NCBI GenBank assembly: GCA_028456385.1 | Contig: JALNQF010000546.1 | Location: 1 to 23,942 of the forward strand | Direction of reading: 5' to 3' | DNA length: 23,942 nt | Source of the DNA: Ophiosphaerella korrae | Taxonomy: Eukaryota > Ascomycota > Dothideomycetes > Pleosporales > Phaeosphaeriaceae | In this document: one piece after another, positions 20,861 to 23,942 of the stretch | How positions within the stretch are numbered: position 1 is the stretch's first letter | Layout: every line of letters starts with the position of its first letter | The notes under the pieces: generated by a model | Database searches by the model: none | The model's input: only the letters and a program-made list of their open reading frames with translations | Told to the model about the DNA's origin: nothing | Made by a program: the position numbers and the translations under genes

Positions 20861-23620
20861 ATTTTCTAGATCTTAGTCTAAGTTAGGCTCTAGTTCTAGC
20901 TCTATGTCTAGTTAGGGGTCGTATTTAAAGAATTAGTCCTCTATTTCTATATCTATTTTAGAGTCTATTACTATATAGGTAGCTATATAGTAGTTTATAG
21001 CGTTAGTAGGTATTTTAGATCTAGTAGCTTTTATTTATTTATAAGTAGTATAGTTTAGCTTCCTAATACCTATCTTTCTATAGCTTTAGTATAAAATTAT
21101 TTTAGAGTTCTTAGTTTTAATTATAGTAGCCTTTTTACTAGTTAGGTGTATTCTTCTAAATACGCCTTCTAGCTATAGTTAATAGTATTTTAGTTCTTAT
21201 AATGTTATAGCTAGTTCTTCTTTAAAGTTTTATATCTATACTCTTAGTTTAGCTCTTATAGGCGCTAAGGTATAAAGCTAGGTTTACTTAGAGCTTATAT
21301 CTAGGTTATATTTATTTACTTTATTTTCTTATATTAAGATTATCTTTTAAAAATTAGTAGGGCTATTATAGATACTAGGAGTAGTACTAGTAGCTTTTCT
21401 AAGCTAGGGTTATAGCTTTTTTTAAAGGTAGATATTATATAGCTATAAGTTCTATTATAGTTTAAAGCTAATATTATTAAATTTAGAGAGGAATTTAGCT
21501 TATACTAACTAGGTAGTTTTGTAGATTAGTTAATCTAGTCTAAATTTAGCTATTTCTAGGGTTTTATAACGTACTTCTCTTAATCCTACTATATCTATAT
21601 TACTAAATTAGTAAAAAAGTATAAAGAAATATATAAATTCTTCTTAGTATAAGTAAGTAATACTATTTAAGATAGTAAAGTATAAGTAGGCTAATCCTAT
21701 ATAGTAGTGTATAATAACGTTAGCTTAGGTTTATAAGCTAATGTATTTTTTTCTATTAGTAATAAAGTAATTATATATAGACTAGATAAAGGATATAATA
21801 TCTATAAAGCGTCTTATACCTAAAAATTATAGAGGTTTTATAAAGTAGTTTTCTTATTCTTTATACTAGTAAAAATTAAAGGCTAGCTCTTAGATACTAG
21901 TTAAAAAGAGAGTTAAGGTAAACTCTTCTCTATTAAAGATATAGTAGCCTACTACTAGTACTTAGGGTTTAAACTCTCTTTTAAAGAAGCTAGGTTACTA
22001 GCTTTATAGTAAGATCTTAGTATAAAGTAGTTTTATATCTTTCTACGCTAGTATATTAAAGTTAAAAGTTTCTAGCTTAGTTTATTTAGCTATTTAGTCT
22101 TCTTAGTAGATTACTACTTTACGTAAGTAGTTATATTTTACTATAGCTTTTTCTTATAGAGCTTTATACTAAGTAGCTCTTTAGCCTTAAGTATTATATT
22201 ACTTTATAATATAGTTATAGTCTAGTAGTAATTACGCTAGGCGTTCTTAGAGTTAGGCTAATTAGTTATCTTATTAGAAAAGTTATTTATCTACTTTACT
22301 TACTTTAGCTATAAGCTTCTAGTTTTATTTATTTACTACGTTAATTACGTCTTATATTTACGTATTTATAACTACTAAGTATAATACTATTCTAGCTAGG
22401 GTAAACTTTCTAAGAGATAAGTAATTACTAGGTTTATTATCTTTAATTCCCTAGTGTAAAGTTAGTAATAGGGTGTAAAATAAGGGTTAGAGCTTAGTAA
22501 ACTTAGTAAGTAATTTCTTAAGTTTATCTTAAAATATAAAGACTATTCCTAGTAGTAGGTCTTTATTAATTATAGCGTTTAATAGTAAGTTATCTTATAG
22601 CTCTTCTAGGTTCTTAAGCTTAGGTGTAGACTAAAGTAATAATACTTAGCTAATATTTAGTTAGGCGTCGTTAATTAAGTTATTTAATATAGTCTAGTTA
22701 TTAAAAGAGACCTTAGTAACTAGTCTATACCTTAGTAGGCTACCTTAGTTAAAAGAAGTAGAGTCTATGTCTAGGTTAAATTCTTCTATAATAAGTTAGT
22801 TAGGAGTAGCTAAGTCTATTATAGAGCTATTAGCTAAGAAGGCGCCTAGTACTTATTAGGAAATTATATTAGGTTAGAAATTAAGTTTACTAGCTAGCCT
22901 TAGCTAAATAAAAGATTTAGGGTCTATTACCTATTTTTTTTTATCTTTCTATAAGGGGGTCTTAAGATATTATTAGAAGTTACTTAGCGCTTTTTTTATT
23001 AGAGCAGTTAGTATAGTAAGTCCCTAGATCTATTTTTCTAGAGACTTAGTTCTAGCGCGTATTTTATAGATTTTCTATAGTATAGTAGCTCTAGAGCGTT
23101 CTTTTAGTTCTTTACTAGATTTATAGTCTACTATTTATAGCGTATCTTTATCTTAAAAGTATATTTAGTTTAAGTAAAAAAGAGGTTATAAGTTAGTATT
23201 ATTTTAGTTTAAGAAGCTAGCTTTTAAGGGTAAAAGATTTTTATATAACTAAGTTATAGTATAATAAGCTAAGTTATAGTAGTTATATACTATATTAGTA
23301 TATTTAGCTATTAGTTTATAGAGATTTAGATCTTTAGTACTAGCTAGTAAAGGTTTTAGTAAAGTCTAGAGCGCTTTATTACTTAGTTCTTATAAATTAA
23401 GTACTAGTAATTTATATAAGTTTAGGGGTCTTTTCTTTCCCTAGTGCTACTACTTAGGTTTAATACCTAGTATAAGCACGCCCTCGCCTAAGTATATATA
23501 GTAAGTATAAGCTAAAGCTTTATAACCTATAAAGTAGTTAACTACTCTTCTTTAGTATGTATTTCTTTCTAAAACGTTAGCGCTAGTACTAGTAAAAAGG
23601 GAGCACTAGAAACCTTAACT
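20860..23620 (-). pseudogene. gag: Element C gag, unusually long (about 900 codons), RIP-inactivated
   Basis: A single minus-strand frame (codon 5' bases 1 mod 3) is readable from at least 23600 to about 20870 when TAG/TAA are tolerated. From the C-terminus it has a zinc knuckle at about 21090-21049 (YQSYRKIGIRKLNY, both first Cys now Tyr). Before it is a capsid-like helical region (about 22000-21500; SITYLYQEEFIYFF, IDIVGLREVRY). Before that is a coiled-coil-like stretch near 22300-22150 (QLFQQDNQLAQLQERLAQ). About 380 codons precede it, with no family I recognise (for example DYKSSKELKERSRAT near 23125, DPKSFIQLRLASKLN near 22915). Pol is in the -1 frame relative to gag, as in many Ty3/gypsy elements. 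The start codon is not identifiable. The long N-terminal region may be a second protein or fused domain. Confidence 0.6.
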
Positions 23621-23942
23621 AGAACTACAATATAGTAAACTTAAGGGGCTACCTAGCGCGCTATAGCTAAGGTAAGATCTAATTCTTAGTAGTATAGTTC
23701 TTTTTAGCTAGCTAGGCTTAATTAAGAGTTAGCTACAATTAGCTATCTTGTAATAACTCTAGTATAAGTAAGAAAGCTACTAGCGTAGTTCTAGGTTATA
23801 AAGAGGCCTATAGAAGTAAAATATTTATAGAGATCTACTATTATATAAGGTAGACTTTACGTAAGATAACTTAATAAGGTAGTTTTAATAATTAACTAAA
23901 AAGAGTAAATAGTAGATAAAGCTATCTAAGTAAGTACTAGGT
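23621..23942 (-). other. Upstream leader or further N-terminus of element C; no LTR recognised
   Basis: The gag frame remains readable with RIP-type stops, but the peptide is less convincing. I find no TG..CA boundary, primer site or match to the presumed LTR at 1-225. The 5' LTR of C probably lies to the right of the window. Confidence 0.3.

Larger units (their letters stand above)
1..23942 (-). mobile_element. Element C: Ty3/gypsy chromovirus, minus strand, host of all other insertions; interrupted twice
   Basis: Three separated segments join into one minus-strand retrotransposon: 23942-19666, 12635-9756 and 1589-1. At the B junction the RT reading passes from one side of B to the other without losing a base once one AATAG copy is removed. 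At the D junction the integrase passes from a KLDY..VG segment to a YSIKRVI segment once one ATAGG copy is removed, and the frame agrees across both joins. Domain order is gag, protease, RT, RNase H, integrase, chromodomain, as in chromoviruses. With the insertions removed, about 8.7 kb of C lies in the window, longer than A or B, and both ends probably lie outside. CpA and TpG are almost absent, so it is the most heavily RIP-mutated layer. Confidence 0.85.

Noticed and set aside
20860..20880. Slippery heptamer for a programmed -1 gag-pol frameshift in C
   Set aside because: gaaaataac lies near the frame change but does not fit the X XXY YYZ pattern, and RIP may have altered the site.
19671..23942. 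Host protein-coding gene right of element B
   Set aside because: The minus-strand readings join to C's RT at one end and carry a retroviral-type protease and zinc knuckle, so this is the 5' part of C.

Overview
The window is a gene-poor, AT-rich block of a filamentous ascomycete-type fungal genome (inferred). It is built entirely of nested LTR retrotransposons inactivated by C-to-T / G-to-A mutation in the pattern of repeat-induced point mutation (RIP). CpA and TpG are scarce and TpA is abundant. Former Gln, Trp and Cys codons appear as TAG/TAA, TAG and TAC/TAT, so no long open frame survives on either strand. I see no host gene, tRNA, rRNA, CRISPR array or bacterial feature.

Layout, oldest layer first. 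(1) Element C is a Ty3/gypsy chromovirus on the minus strand that spans the whole window and is split in three. Its gag, protease and N-terminal reverse transcriptase (RT) lie at about 23620-19666. The rest of RT, RNase H and most of integrase lie at 12635-9756. The integrase tail, chromodomain, a repeated tail region and a possible 3' LTR lie at 1589-1. (2) Element D (1590-9755 including its own insertion) is a miniature, apparently non-coding LTR element inserted in C's integrase. It is arranged LTR-internal-LTR-internal-LTR, with three 169-bp LTRs and two 314-bp internal segments, flanked by a 5-bp ATAGG target-site duplication (TSD). (3) Element A (1823-8848, plus strand, 7026 bp, 441-bp LTRs, TSD GTACT) is a full-length chromovirus inserted in the first internal segment of D. 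The second D internal segment keeps the empty target site. (4) Element B (12636-19665, plus strand, 7030 bp, 428-bp LTRs, TSD AATAG) is a sister of A inserted in C's RT domain.

A and B each carry one long gag-pol frame: two CCHC zinc knuckles, aspartic protease, RT, RNase H, integrase, chromodomain, and a further ~215-codon tail reaching the 3' LTR. I see no frame-breaking indel in either at the domain landmarks; the lesions I read are point transitions. Their internal regions and 3' LTR halves are homologous, but the 5' (U3) halves of their LTRs are unrelated. C is more heavily mutated than A, which fits the nesting order. Chromodomains in all three large elements fit insertion into heterochromatin (inference).

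All domain calls come from hand translation that tolerates RIP-type stops. Coordinates of TSDs and LTRs are exact by direct comparison; domain edges are approximate.
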